DNA from: Spirochaeta sp.
Lineage (GTDB): Bacteria; Spirochaetota; Spirochaetia; DSM-2461
DNA: 7,191 nucleotides
Direction of reading: 5' to 3'
Assembly (NCBI GenBank): GCA_030635565.1
Contig: DAOVYP010000111.1
Coordinates: forward strand, 1-7,191
Part shown: positions 1 through 6,333 of the stretch, piece after piece
Layout of the letters: every line of letters starts with the position of its first letter
Position numbering within the stretch: the first letter of the stretch is position 1
Notes under the pieces: model-generated
Told to the model about the DNA's origin: nothing
Seen by the model: the letters and a program-made list of their open reading frames with translations, nothing else
The model's database searches: none
Translations under genes and position numbers: made by a program

Positions 1-33
1 GTAATTTTAAAAATCGGGGATTTTTGAAATTAC
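1..33. repeat. AT-rich 15-bp perfect hairpin at the window edge
   Basis: Bases 1-15 pair with 19-33 over fifteen consecutive positions (fourteen Watson-Crick pairs and one T-G wobble at 8/26) around a GGG loop. Nearly all pairs are A-T, so it is long but not GC-rich. A run of A lies in the left arm and a run of T in the right arm, so it could act as a weak bidirectional terminator between this locus and whatever lies to the left. It could also be one copy of a dispersed repeat. The left arm starts at base 1, so the element may extend outside the window. Confidence 0.55.
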
Positions 34-71
34 CTCACCAGACAATACTTTATTCGGAATCATCATTTTTC

Positions 72-97
72 AAATGCCATTTGCATAAGGCATTTTT
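72..97 (+). terminator. possible weak intrinsic terminator (plus strand)
   Basis: AAATGCC (72-78) pairs with GGCATTT (89-95) around a 10-base loop, and the right arm runs into five T (93-97). The 7-bp stem followed by a short T tract resembles a weak Rho-independent terminator for transcription entering from the left. It sits about 110 bases before the small plus-strand gene, so it would end an upstream gene or act as an attenuator in that gene's leader. The short stem and T tract keep confidence low. Confidence 0.35.
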
Positions 98-102
98 ACG
101 GG

Positions 103-155
103 GCCGGATTTAGCCTGTTTGTACTAATTATATTCAGTGTAAATATTTATCCGGC
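103..155. repeat. 7-bp inverted repeat GCCGGAT/ATCCGGC in the leader
   Basis: GCCGGAT (103-109) and ATCCGGC (149-155) are perfect reverse complements enclosing 39 mostly AT-rich bases. The repeat lies 50-100 bases before the small plus-strand gene. It could be a split operator or the closing stem of a leader RNA structure. No known riboswitch class was recognised. A 7-bp match at this distance can also arise by chance. Confidence 0.3.
119..147 (+). promoter_or_regulatory. possible promoter for the small cysteine-rich gene
   Basis: TTGTAC (119-124) is a fair -35 match and AATATT (142-147) a partial -10 match, separated by 17 bases, in the most AT-rich stretch before the gene at 205. It lies between the arms of the inverted repeat at 103-155, which would suit repressor or activator control. 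The -10 match is only four of six positions, so this is a weak prediction. Confidence 0.25.
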
Positions 156-193
156 AAGAATGATACTGGCCCGTAACTTGCTTGATATTTATC

Positions 194-198
194 GGGAG
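194..198 (+). promoter_or_regulatory. ribosome binding site deciding the start at 205
   Basis: GGGAG lies six bases before the ATG at 205. The alternative in-frame ATG at 160 has no purine-rich sequence at a suitable distance, so the downstream start is preferred. Confidence 0.6.
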
Positions 199-204
199 AA
201 CGTT

Positions 205-486
205 ATGAAGAGTGGTTCAAATTGCCAGACATGTGAACTGATGGATATTTGCAGCTTTTACTGGGGCTATCGCAACCACTATGCCGTAATAGAAAGAGAA
301 CTCATCAACCGTTATTGTCATTCGGGCGAAGAACCGGAGGCATGCGCCAGAATACGGTTTCTCAAAGAAAACAATGAATCGCCTCTACCCTACCTCACAC
401 CGGAGGGTGATGATATCCGCAGTTCAGAAAACCATGAATCAGCGGATATGGCCCAAAAGCATTCATCCCTCACTATGCTGATTTAA
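205..486 (+). CDS. small cysteine-rich protein of unknown function (93 aa)
   Basis: This is a 93-residue soluble protein with no signal peptide or membrane helix. Five cysteines lie in its first half: C7 and C10 as CxxC, then C16, C38 and C47. The layout C-S-F-Y, then R-Y-C, then E-A-C-A-R, followed by a proline-containing stretch (LPYLTPEGDD), resembles from memory a short cysteine motif (CxFF ... YCxG ... CAR ... P) found in many uncharacterised bacterial proteins, sometimes joined to signalling modules. Metal or Fe-S binding is plausible but not shown. The region after about residue 65 is polar and probably disordered. ATG 205 is chosen over ATG 160 because of the GGGAG site. The gene converges on the diguanylate cyclase gene and its last 24 bases overlap that gene's 3' end. 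It is the only gene on this strand here. The function is not known. Confidence 0.7.
   Translation: MKSGSNCQTCELMDICSFYWGYRNHYAVIERELINRYCHSGEEPEACARIRFLKENNESPLPYLTPEGDDIRSSENHESADMAQKHSSLTMLI
413..449. repeat. interrupted hairpin at the convergent gene ends
   Basis: ATATCCGC (413-420) and GCGGATAT (442-449) form a perfect 8-bp stem. After a small internal loop, GTTCA (422-426) pairs with TGAAT (435-439), including one G-T pair, leaving an 8-base loop. Read on the minus strand, the structure begins 13 bases after the stop codon of the cyclase gene, a usual place for a 3' end hairpin. No T run follows it there, so it is not a classical intrinsic terminator. It also lies inside the coding region of the small plus-strand gene. 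Confidence 0.45.
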
Positions 487-2004
487 ATTCACAGCAAAAG
501 CCCATGAATTTCTTCCCTTTCTCTTAACATCATACATGGCATTGTCCGCTTGTTTGATCAGTTCTTTTGCCGTCAAACCATGCTCCGGATACAGGGCGAT
601 ACCGACACTTAACCCTATATTACCGACTTCGTTTGATGAGGCAATGGCATCTATCATCCCTTTGGCAACGATTGTAGTACCGTCACGATCGCCTATCTGC
701 GGCAGCACGATAAGAAATTCATCACCTCCGAAACGTGCGACAGTATCCGCTTTCCGAAGAGAACCGCGAAGAAGACCTCCAACAATTTTAAGTATCTCAT
801 CTCCAGCCTCATGCCCCAGTTCGTCATTAACATCCTTGAAATTATCAAGGTCGGCAAAAAGGATACCGACCAGCTGTTCGTTTCTTTCGGCAAGCTCAAT
901 AGCGGAACTGAGCCTGTCCAGCACAAGCCTTCTACTCGGCAATCCGGTTAAAGAATCGTGATTAGCCAGAGATTTCAAATGCTCCTGGAATCTTTTACTT
1001 TCAGTGATGTCCTCATTAACGCTGACAAAATGGGTAATCCGACCCCGTTTGTTCAAAACCGGCGCGATCGATGCCGTATCCCAGTACAATTCTCCACTTT
1101 TTTTCCTGTTGTGGAATTCACCATGCCATGGCAGGCCGTTGACAATGGTATCCCACATGGTTTTGAAGACCGCCGGATCTGTTTCCGTATTCTTGAGAAA
1201 TCTCGTATTCCGGCCTACGGCTTCCCGTGAAGAGTATCCTGTTTTATCCGTGAATGCGGGGTTTACATATTCTATCTGACCCTTGGAGTCGGAGATTATT
1301 ATTGAAGTCGGGGCCTGTTCAATGGCGCTCAGGAGAGTCAGACGCTGGGATTCCAGGGAACTGTAGCTGATCCAGATGAAAGTAAAGGTAAGTCCTGAAT
1401 AGAAAAACAAAGTGATGATGAAGGCGAACGCCTGAAAATCTCCTGAAAACATAAAATCATCAATATTTCGGATTACCGGAGAAAACAGTGTGACAACCAG
1501 CCTTGCGGCCATGAATGCGGCATGGGACGTAAAAAGAATACTCAAGACTATGCCGGCATTACGCCTTGGCCCGATCATGCTTCCCTTCTGTAATAGGACA
1601 CATACCATCGATACGATGATATACATCAATGACATGATGATGATCCGACTGCTTAACGACGGCTTGATGTAGGTGAAATATATTAAACCAGCTGAAACAG
1701 AGATGAGAATCACCAGGATTTCAATATATCTGTGTTTCATCTTCAGGTATTCCCGAATACCCTGATAAAGGAACAGAAAACTCGTTGTGAGTGCGATATT
1801 AGCCGCGATGATACTCAGGAAATCCGGTATAAAGTCACGAAAAGAGATCAACAGGAATCCGACAAGAGCATTCAGAAGACTTAAGACCCAATACCCCGTA
1901 CCCGGCCTGTCCCGGTATGTCTGCCAGAAGGCAAACATCGTTATACACGATCCGAAGAGAACTAGATCGCATATGATTGCCAATGTTCGAATATCCAGTA
2001 TCAT
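463..2004 (-). CDS. membrane-bound PAS-GGDEF diguanylate cyclase
   Basis: This 513-residue protein is predicted to make cyclic di-GMP from two GTP at the inner face of the membrane. Residues 7-214 contain about seven hydrophobic helices (near 7-27, 38-55, 60-80, 93-112, 118-138, 150-174 and 191-214), a sensor region of no family I can name. A PAS/PAC domain follows at about 222-338. The GGDEF domain (345-505) opens with the usual NHDSLTGLPSR linker. It has metal-site D385 in FADLDNFK, the intact active-site motif GGDEF at 426-430, and RKAD at 417-420, exactly five residues before it, matching the RxxD product-inhibition site. It therefore looks active and feedback-inhibited. There is no EAL or HD-GYP domain. 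ATG 2004 is chosen because a GAG lies nine bases before it; TTG 2010 is a possible but poorer start. The gene follows atpK by 56 bases on the same strand with no clear terminator between them. Confidence 0.93.
   Translation of the reverse strand: MILDIRTLAIICDLVLFGSCITMFAFWQTYRDRPGTGYWVLSLLNALVGFLLISFRDFIPDFLSIIAANIALTTSFLFLYQGIREYLKMKHRYIEILVILISVSAGLIYFTYIKPSLSSRIIIMSLMYIIVSMVCVLLQKGSMIGPRRNAGIVLSILFTSHAAFMAARLVVTLFSPVIRNIDDFMFSGDFQAFAFIITLFFYSGLTFTFIWISYSSLESQRLTLLSAIEQAPTSIIISDSKGQIEYVNPAFTDKTGYSSREAVGRNTRFLKNTETDPAVFKTMWDTIVNGLPWHGEFHNRKKSGELYWDTASIAPVLNKRGRITHFVSVNEDITESKRFQEHLKSLANHDSLTGLPSRRLVLDRLSSAIELAERNEQLVGILFADLDNFKDVNDELGHEAGDEILKIVGGLLRGSLRKADTVARFGGDEFLIVLPQIGDRDGTTIVAKGMIDAIASSNEVGNIGLSVGIALYPEHGLTAKELIKQADNAMYDVKRKGRNSWAFAVNLNQHSEG
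485..511 (+). terminator. possible weak terminator after the small plus-strand gene
   Basis: AAATTCA (485-491) pairs with TGAATTT (505-511) around a 13-base loop. The stem begins at the TAA stop codon of the small gene and is followed by a T/C-rich stretch. The stem is AT-rich and the following tract is broken by C, so any termination would be weak. It lies within the 3' coding part of the opposing cyclase gene. Confidence 0.25.
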
Positions 2005-2060
2005 ACCCAATTTCTCATCATTTAAGATTAGTGATACTGATTATTGATTACCAATCGGGC

Positions 2061-2510
2061 TTACATCAGACCGGTGATGAGAATAGAGACTACCAGAGCA
2101 AGAATGGCGTAGAACTCGGGGAAAACAGCCAGAATGAAGGTGTTTCCGAATACATCATGCCCGCTGCCCATGGCAGAGATACCGGCCGCACAGACTTTAC
2201 CCTGCTGTATGGCTGAAAACAATGCCGCTAAACCCATGGCAATACCGGCTCCCAGAGTCATGGCACCCTGAAAGACACTCATTTCCGGATTGACAAAACC
2301 GGAGAACAGGATGAAACAGACAAATCCGTACAGCCCCTGAGTAGCCGGCAGAGCTGAAAGAACCAATGAAGATCCGAACACTTCAGGTTTCTTCTTGATT
2401 GCGCCGATAGCGCTGGTACCGCCGATAACAAGACCGATAGCCGATCCCGTCCCAGAGAGGCCTACCATCAGGCCCAGGCCGATTCCGGCAAGAATGACTG
2501 CAATATTCAC
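2061..2510 (-). CDS. atpK: V-type ATP synthase subunit K (rotor ring proteolipid)
   Basis: This 149-residue, very hydrophobic protein is the ion-carrying rotor subunit. It has the double-hairpin form (four membrane helices) typical of V-type K proteins rather than the two-helix F-type c subunit. Helix 2 carries LPATQGLYGF (54-63), helix 3 ends in IQQGKV (101-106), and helix 4 carries the ion-binding glutamate E132 in PEFYAIL. L54, T57, Q58, Q103 and E132 align by eye with the Na+ ligands of E. hirae NtpK (L61, T64, Q65, Q110, E139), and Y61 with its supporting tyrosine. Only the second hairpin has the carboxylate, as expected for this form. The start is GTG, preceded nine bases upstream by GGAGG. 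It overlaps the atpI stop codon as GTGA, which suggests translational coupling. It is the last ATPase gene of the cluster. Confidence 0.95.
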   Translation of the reverse strand: MNIAVILAGIGLGLMVGLSGTGSAIGLVIGGTSAIGAIKKKPEVFGSSLVLSALPATQGLYGFVCFILFSGFVNPEMSVFQGAMTLGAGIAMGLAALFSAIQQGKVCAAGISAMGSGHDVFGNTFILAVFPEFYAILALVVSILITGLM

Positions 2511-4386
2511 GATGTTTTTCCTCCGTAAGGTGCATATGGTATTCCTCCTCCTCTGAATCCGACGGCTTTGTAGAATTCCACAAAGGTGAGACGGAGAGGA
2601 TGAACGAAGGCCCCGAGGGCCGCCAGTGCGAAATTAATGAAATGCCCGCCGATGAGAACGAGCAGCATGAAGATCCAGGAAAAGAAACCCGGATTATCAC
2701 CCCGGATCATCAAGGCGATAAGATTAATGGCTCCACCGAGAAGTCCCCCGGCAAGGGCGAGGGCAAAGAGCCTGATATAGGAAAGAATGTCGCCGGGAAC
2801 GCCTGATGCGATTCCATACATCTCCCAGAGCCCCAGCAGGGGCGGATCCAGAATTTCCTTCCCGGGTTGTTAAAGAACAAGATGATAAGAACACCGAAGG
2901 CCGCCAGTCCCAAACCGATGCCGACAGTATTTCCGAGCATCACAATCCAGGCACCGACAGGGATGGGACCCACGGCGAATGTGGAGTCCATATTTCCGAC
3001 GGCCCAGACAACAATACCAATGATGAGCAGGAAAGTTCCGGCGGGCTGCAGGGATGCGGTAAAGCCTTCCTGACGCCATTTATTCACCACCTGCATAATG
3101 AAGCCGATGAGTATCTGCACGACACCAAGCAGGATGGAGAACGCCATGGCATCATTGATGTCACGGAACAGAAGGAATGATGCCACTTCTTCGGGCAGAT
3201 TCGGAAGAGCATCGATTTTCATTCCGAACAGGGTATTCAGAAACAAACCGCCAATAACCGTCATGAGCCCCAGAATGAAACCCAGTGCGGCCAGCGATTT
3301 CAAGGCTTTCTTCTTCAAGAGGAAGAATCCTGCCAGCGCGGAAAAAGTGACAATGATACCGTAGCCCACATCGGCAAGGCAGAGTCCGAAGTAGAATGCG
3401 AAAAATGGTGCGAAAAACGGTGTCGTATCGATTTCCAGATATTGAGGAAGACCGAATATTTTCGTTATCGGTTCAAAAAGACGGGCCACGGGTCCGTTTT
3501 TGAGTTTTATCGGCGTCTCACCCGGCATTGCGGAATCGGTAATGAGCGGTAGAATGTTTCTCGTTTCGAGAAAGGACTCCAGTCCGGCAACCAGTGAGAC
3601 AGGGATAAACCCTGTCAGACACATCACCTCACCATCAGCTTCATGCCCCAGGGACAGGGCGACTAACCGACGCTCACGTTCGGATTCGAGACTGAGGATT
3701 TCTTCCACAATCAGGGATCGGCTTTGAGTCAGTACCGTCAACCGTGACTCCAGCACCTTCACCGCGGAATCGGTTTTCCCGATAAGACGCCGGACTTCGT
3801 CGGATCCGGATTTGAACAATCTTTCTTCGGGAAACAGGGGTACCACGGCTCGTTCATCCAAACCGCTCCGGCGAATCTCGACAAAATAGATCTTTGTCGT
3901 GTTTTCTCTGATGATTTCGATATACCTGTCAGAAAAATCGGCGTCTTCATAAGCTTTCGGCGAAAGGATGTGGTACGTGATATATACACCTTCTTCTTCA
4001 AGACGGGAAATTATCAGCGGGTCGAATCGGCCCCAGGGGGAAAGAGCCGCCAGATCCTTATGCAACCGGTCCGCTTCGGCGGCATATCGTGCCAGCTCCG
4101 CCTGGATTTCTCTGGTTTGCAGCTGAAGAATCTCAACATCTGCAATTTTCCCCTCGGCGATTTCAGTTTCAGGTGTTTTACTGTCATATCTCTCTGCATG
4201 AGATTTGAGTTCGAAGTTCGTCTTCTTCAGGGCCGTTATCCGGCTCCCGAGATCCATGACTCCCGAATCGTCGGCTACAGCCCCGGTTTCGATGTGGATG
4301 ACACCTATTTTCTGAAGATCGGCCAGGACGATTTCGGCATCGGCTGCGGCCATCAGAAGATGGATCTTTTTCATCTTTTCAACCAT
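2507..4386 (-). CDS. atpI: V-type ATP synthase subunit I (stator a-subunit), frame broken at about 2860
   Basis: Subunit I is the membrane stator that carries ions past the K ring and anchors the peripheral stalk. Residues 1-320 form the cytoplasmic domain with charged, coiled-coil-like stretches. The conserved entry to the membrane part is LFEPITKIFGLPQYLEIDTT (303-322), and about six helices follow up to residue 505. After NNPG (506-509) the frame changes. The original frame continues 49 unrelated residues to a stop at 2710. The -1 frame from 2860 continues as KEILDPPLLGLWEMYG and then two helices, ending at 2507. Joined, the protein is 626 residues, normal for the family. The joined part holds R539 in SYIRLFAL and R599 in HPLRLTF, matching the two channel arginines (yeast Vph1p R735 and R799), so the unshifted product would lack the ion path. 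The start ATG overlaps the atpD stop as TGATG. The remaining frame shows no decay, so sequencing error, recent mutation and recoding all remain possible. Confidence 0.9.
2520..2524 (-). promoter_or_regulatory. ribosome binding site of atpK
   Basis: GGAGG on the minus strand lies nine bases before the GTG at 2510, inside the last codons of atpI. It supports a GTG start overlapping the atpI stop codon. A strong site here would allow high expression of the rotor subunit, which is needed in many copies per complex. Confidence 0.7.
2830..2866 (-). other. frame-change site in atpI: slippery-type heptamer and downstream hairpin
   Basis: On the minus strand the frame changes at C CCG GGA (2866-2860, spaced by the original codons), a sequence of the form X XXY YYZ. 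A -1 slip here gives N-N-P-G-K-E-I-L and enters the conserved frame exactly where it is needed. After a 16-base spacer comes the hairpin GCCCC-TGCT-GGGGC (2843-2830), with five G-C pairs. Against recoding: the spacer is longer than the usual five to nine bases, the stem is short, there is no Shine-Dalgarno-like sequence 10-14 bases upstream, and one missing G in a GGG(G) run explains the break equally well. Confidence 0.5.
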
Positions 4387-4988
4387 CAGGAGAGCTCCAC
4401 CGCTGCCATCTGTTTGGCTTTCGTGATTTTCTGGGCGGCTTTTTCAAGATTTTCCACATCTTCCAGGTATCTCTTGATTTTCAGAACGGCTTCGGCAAAC
4501 TCGGGGATTTGCACTTTTTCGTAGAGGTTCACCTTCTGCGTGGTTTTCTTCCTGGCGTATTCAAGCAGATCCACACGTTCATTGGCTACATCGATTTTCG
4601 ACATGGCTCGAATGAGATTTTTCACGGTAGAACGGCCCCATGAAAGCCAGGAAGGATCCAGAACCGCCGATAAAGAACTCTCGCTGAATTCGATGTCCCC
4701 GAGTACGGGTATGGTGATGCCTGCAATGTTGTTTGAGGTGTAATTCACCGATGAAACGGCCAGAGACGGCAGTGGGAATTCCGAGTAAAGCTGTTCGGAT
4801 TCACCGACAGCCGCCCGTAATGCATCCAGAGCCGTCCGGAGCTCATCCAGTCTATACTTCTCCTTCTTGATGGTGATGCGCAGATAGGCTTCCTTGCTTT
4901 TCAGTGTAGGTAGAGCGGCTACGCGAATCTTCAGTTCTTTCTGAAGTGCCTGCATGCTCACTTTGTTGTATTGGAATTTCACCGCCAT
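4386..4988 (-). CDS. atpD: V-type ATP synthase subunit D (central stalk)
   Basis: This 200-residue protein is the central rotor shaft that links the A3B3 head to the membrane ring. The N-terminal helix begins MAVKFQYNKVSMQALQKEL and continues through a charged, heptad-like stretch to about residue 65. A central segment (about 70-115) is richer in Ser, Ile and Pro. A long C-terminal helix from about 120 includes the conserved-type NLYEKVQIPEFAEAVLKI and the coiled-coil end. This two-long-helix plan and the length are normal for subunit D. Identification rests on this plan and on its place between atpB and atpI. Only 19 bases separate it from atpB and its stop overlaps the atpI start. The upstream sequence (CGGGGCTCCCCTC before the ATG) has no good Shine-Dalgarno match, so translation may depend on coupling to atpB. 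Confidence 0.93.
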   Translation of the reverse strand: MAVKFQYNKVSMQALQKELKIRVAALPTLKSKEAYLRITIKKEKYRLDELRTALDALRAAVGESEQLYSEFPLPSLAVSSVNYTSNNIAGITIPVLGDIEFSESSLSAVLDPSWLSWGRSTVKNLIRAMSKIDVANERVDLLEYARKKTTQKVNLYEKVQIPEFAEAVLKIKRYLEDVENLEKAAQKITKAKQMAAVELS

Positions 4989-5007
4989 GAGGGGAGCCCC
5001 GCATTCA

Positions 5008-6333
5008 TCACTCTGAACCCTGCCAGTATTTGTCGGTTACGGCTTTCTTGATGCCCACTTCTTCAAGGGAGAAATGAGACTCGAGTAGCCGCCAGGTTAC
5101 ATCCAGCATGGTATCGGTATCCAGATCGACATCAATGGCCAGAAGAGCCTCGGAATATTGACGGGCGAAATTCATGGTTCGCTCGTCGTATTCGGTGAGG
5201 TCGAAACCGTTGTCCCGTTTGGTTTTCGCTTCGGCGGCGTCGGCATAGAGGCGCACTGCGGCGTTCATAACCTGGCCGTGATCTTCCCGGGTCTTCTTGC
5301 CGATAACCTGTTGTTTCAGGCGAGACAGAGACCGGAAGGGATCGACAATCACCTTGCCGATATCGGTATCGGTCCGCAGAAAGAGTTGACCTTCGGTTAT
5401 GTAACCGGTGTTGTCCGGGATGGCGTGGGTGATATCGCCGCCGGAGAGTGTGGTAACGGCAATGATGGTGATGGATCCGCCCGCAGGAAACTGGACGGCC
5501 TTTTCGTAAAGCTTGGCCAGATCGGAGTACAGGGAACCCGGCATCGAATCTTTGGATGGAATCTGGTCCATCTTATTGGAAACAATGGCCAGGGCGTCGG
5601 CGTAGAGAGTCATGTCCGTGAGGAGGACCAGTACCTTCTCGTTCTTGTCGACTGCGAAATACTCAGCGGCGGTGAGAGCCATGTCAGGAACCAGGAGCCG
5701 CTCCACAGGAGGATTTTCGGTTGTGTTGATAAAACTGATAATCTTGTCCAGGGCACCTGCGTTTTCAAAAAGTGCCTTGAAATAAAGATAATCATCGTTG
5801 GAGAGTCCCATGCCTCCAAGGATTATTTTGTCGGCCTCGGCCTTGAGAGCCACATTAGCCATCACTTCGTTATAGGGCTGATCGGGATCGGCGAAAAATG
5901 GAATCTTCTGTCCAGTCACCAGGGTGTTATTCAGGTCTATGCCGGCGATACCGGTGGCGATGAGCTGGTTCGGCTGCTTGCGCCGGACCGGATTCACCGA
6001 AGGACCGCCGATTTCACGCTCCTCACCCTCAACCTCCGGTCCACCGTCGATCGGCCGTCCATAGGCGTCAAAGAAACGTCCGGCCAGATCTTCGGAAACC
6101 TTCAGTGTCGGCGGTTTACCAAGGAACACCACCTGGGCGTTGGTAGAAATACCTTCGGTTCCCACGAAAATCTGCAGTGTAACTTCGTCCCTGTTGATTT
6201 TCACTACCTGTGCCAGACGGTCTTCCACCCATGCCATTTCCTCATTACCCACTCCGGTGGCCTTGAGGGTGACGGTCGCCTTGGTAATCTTGTCAATTTT
6301 CGTATGTATTTTCTGAAAAGCCCGGCTTTGCAT
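5008..6333 (-). CDS. atpB: V-type ATP synthase subunit B (non-catalytic head subunit)
   Basis: This 441-residue protein alternates with subunit A in the A3B3 head. It has the beta-barrel domain at about 15-85, then DAYGRPIDGGPE (89-100), NPVRRKQPNQLIATGIAGID (114-133) and GQKIPFF (141-147). The position of the nucleotide P-loop is occupied by ADPDQPYNE (148-156), without the GxxxxGKT consensus, as expected for a non-catalytic B subunit. LLVPDMALTAAEYFA, VLVLLTDMTLYADAL and PDNTGYITEGQLFLR follow. R338 in SLSRLK corresponds to the arginine that reaches into the catalytic site of the neighbouring A subunit. The length is normal. The start ATG overlaps the atpA stop as TGATG, and GGAGAGG lies seven bases upstream (6347-6341). 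A long open frame on the opposite strand is a shadow of this gene. Confidence 0.97.
   Translation of the reverse strand: MQSRAFQKIHTKIDKITKATVTLKATGVGNEEMAWVEDRLAQVVKINRDEVTLQIFVGTEGISTNAQVVFLGKPPTLKVSEDLAGRFFDAYGRPIDGGPEVEGEEREIGGPSVNPVRRKQPNQLIATGIAGIDLNNTLVTGQKIPFFADPDQPYNEVMANVALKAEADKIILGGMGLSNDDYLYFKALFENAGALDKIISFINTTENPPVERLLVPDMALTAAEYFAVDKNEKVLVLLTDMTLYADALAIVSNKMDQIPSKDSMPGSLYSDLAKLYEKAVQFPAGGSITIIAVTTLSGGDITHAIPDNTGYITEGQLFLRTDTDIGKVIVDPFRSLSRLKQQVIGKKTREDHGQVMNAAVRLYADAAEAKTKRDNGFDLTEYDERTMNFARQYSEALLAIDVDLDTDTMLDVTWRLLESHFSLEEVGIKKAVTDKYWQGSE

Noticed and set aside
160..204. A longer start at ATG 160 for the small cysteine-rich gene
   Set aside because: There is no Shine-Dalgarno sequence before it, while GGGAG sits six bases before ATG 205.
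2005..2060. A terminator or promoter between atpK and the cyclase gene
   Set aside because: Only a 4-bp ATTG/CAAT repeat is present, with no T tract and no paired -35/-10 at normal spacing.
2507..2821. The C-terminal piece of atpI as a separate gene starting at ATG 2821
   Set aside because: Family sequence continues upstream of this ATG in the same frame to 2860 (KEILDPPLLGLWE), and its GGGAG is directly next to the ATG with no spacer. It is the end of atpI, not an independent gene.
3970..4524. A 184-codon plus-strand open frame opposite atpI and atpD
   Set aside because: It is a shadow frame across two conserved minus-strand genes, and its translation shows no protein family features.
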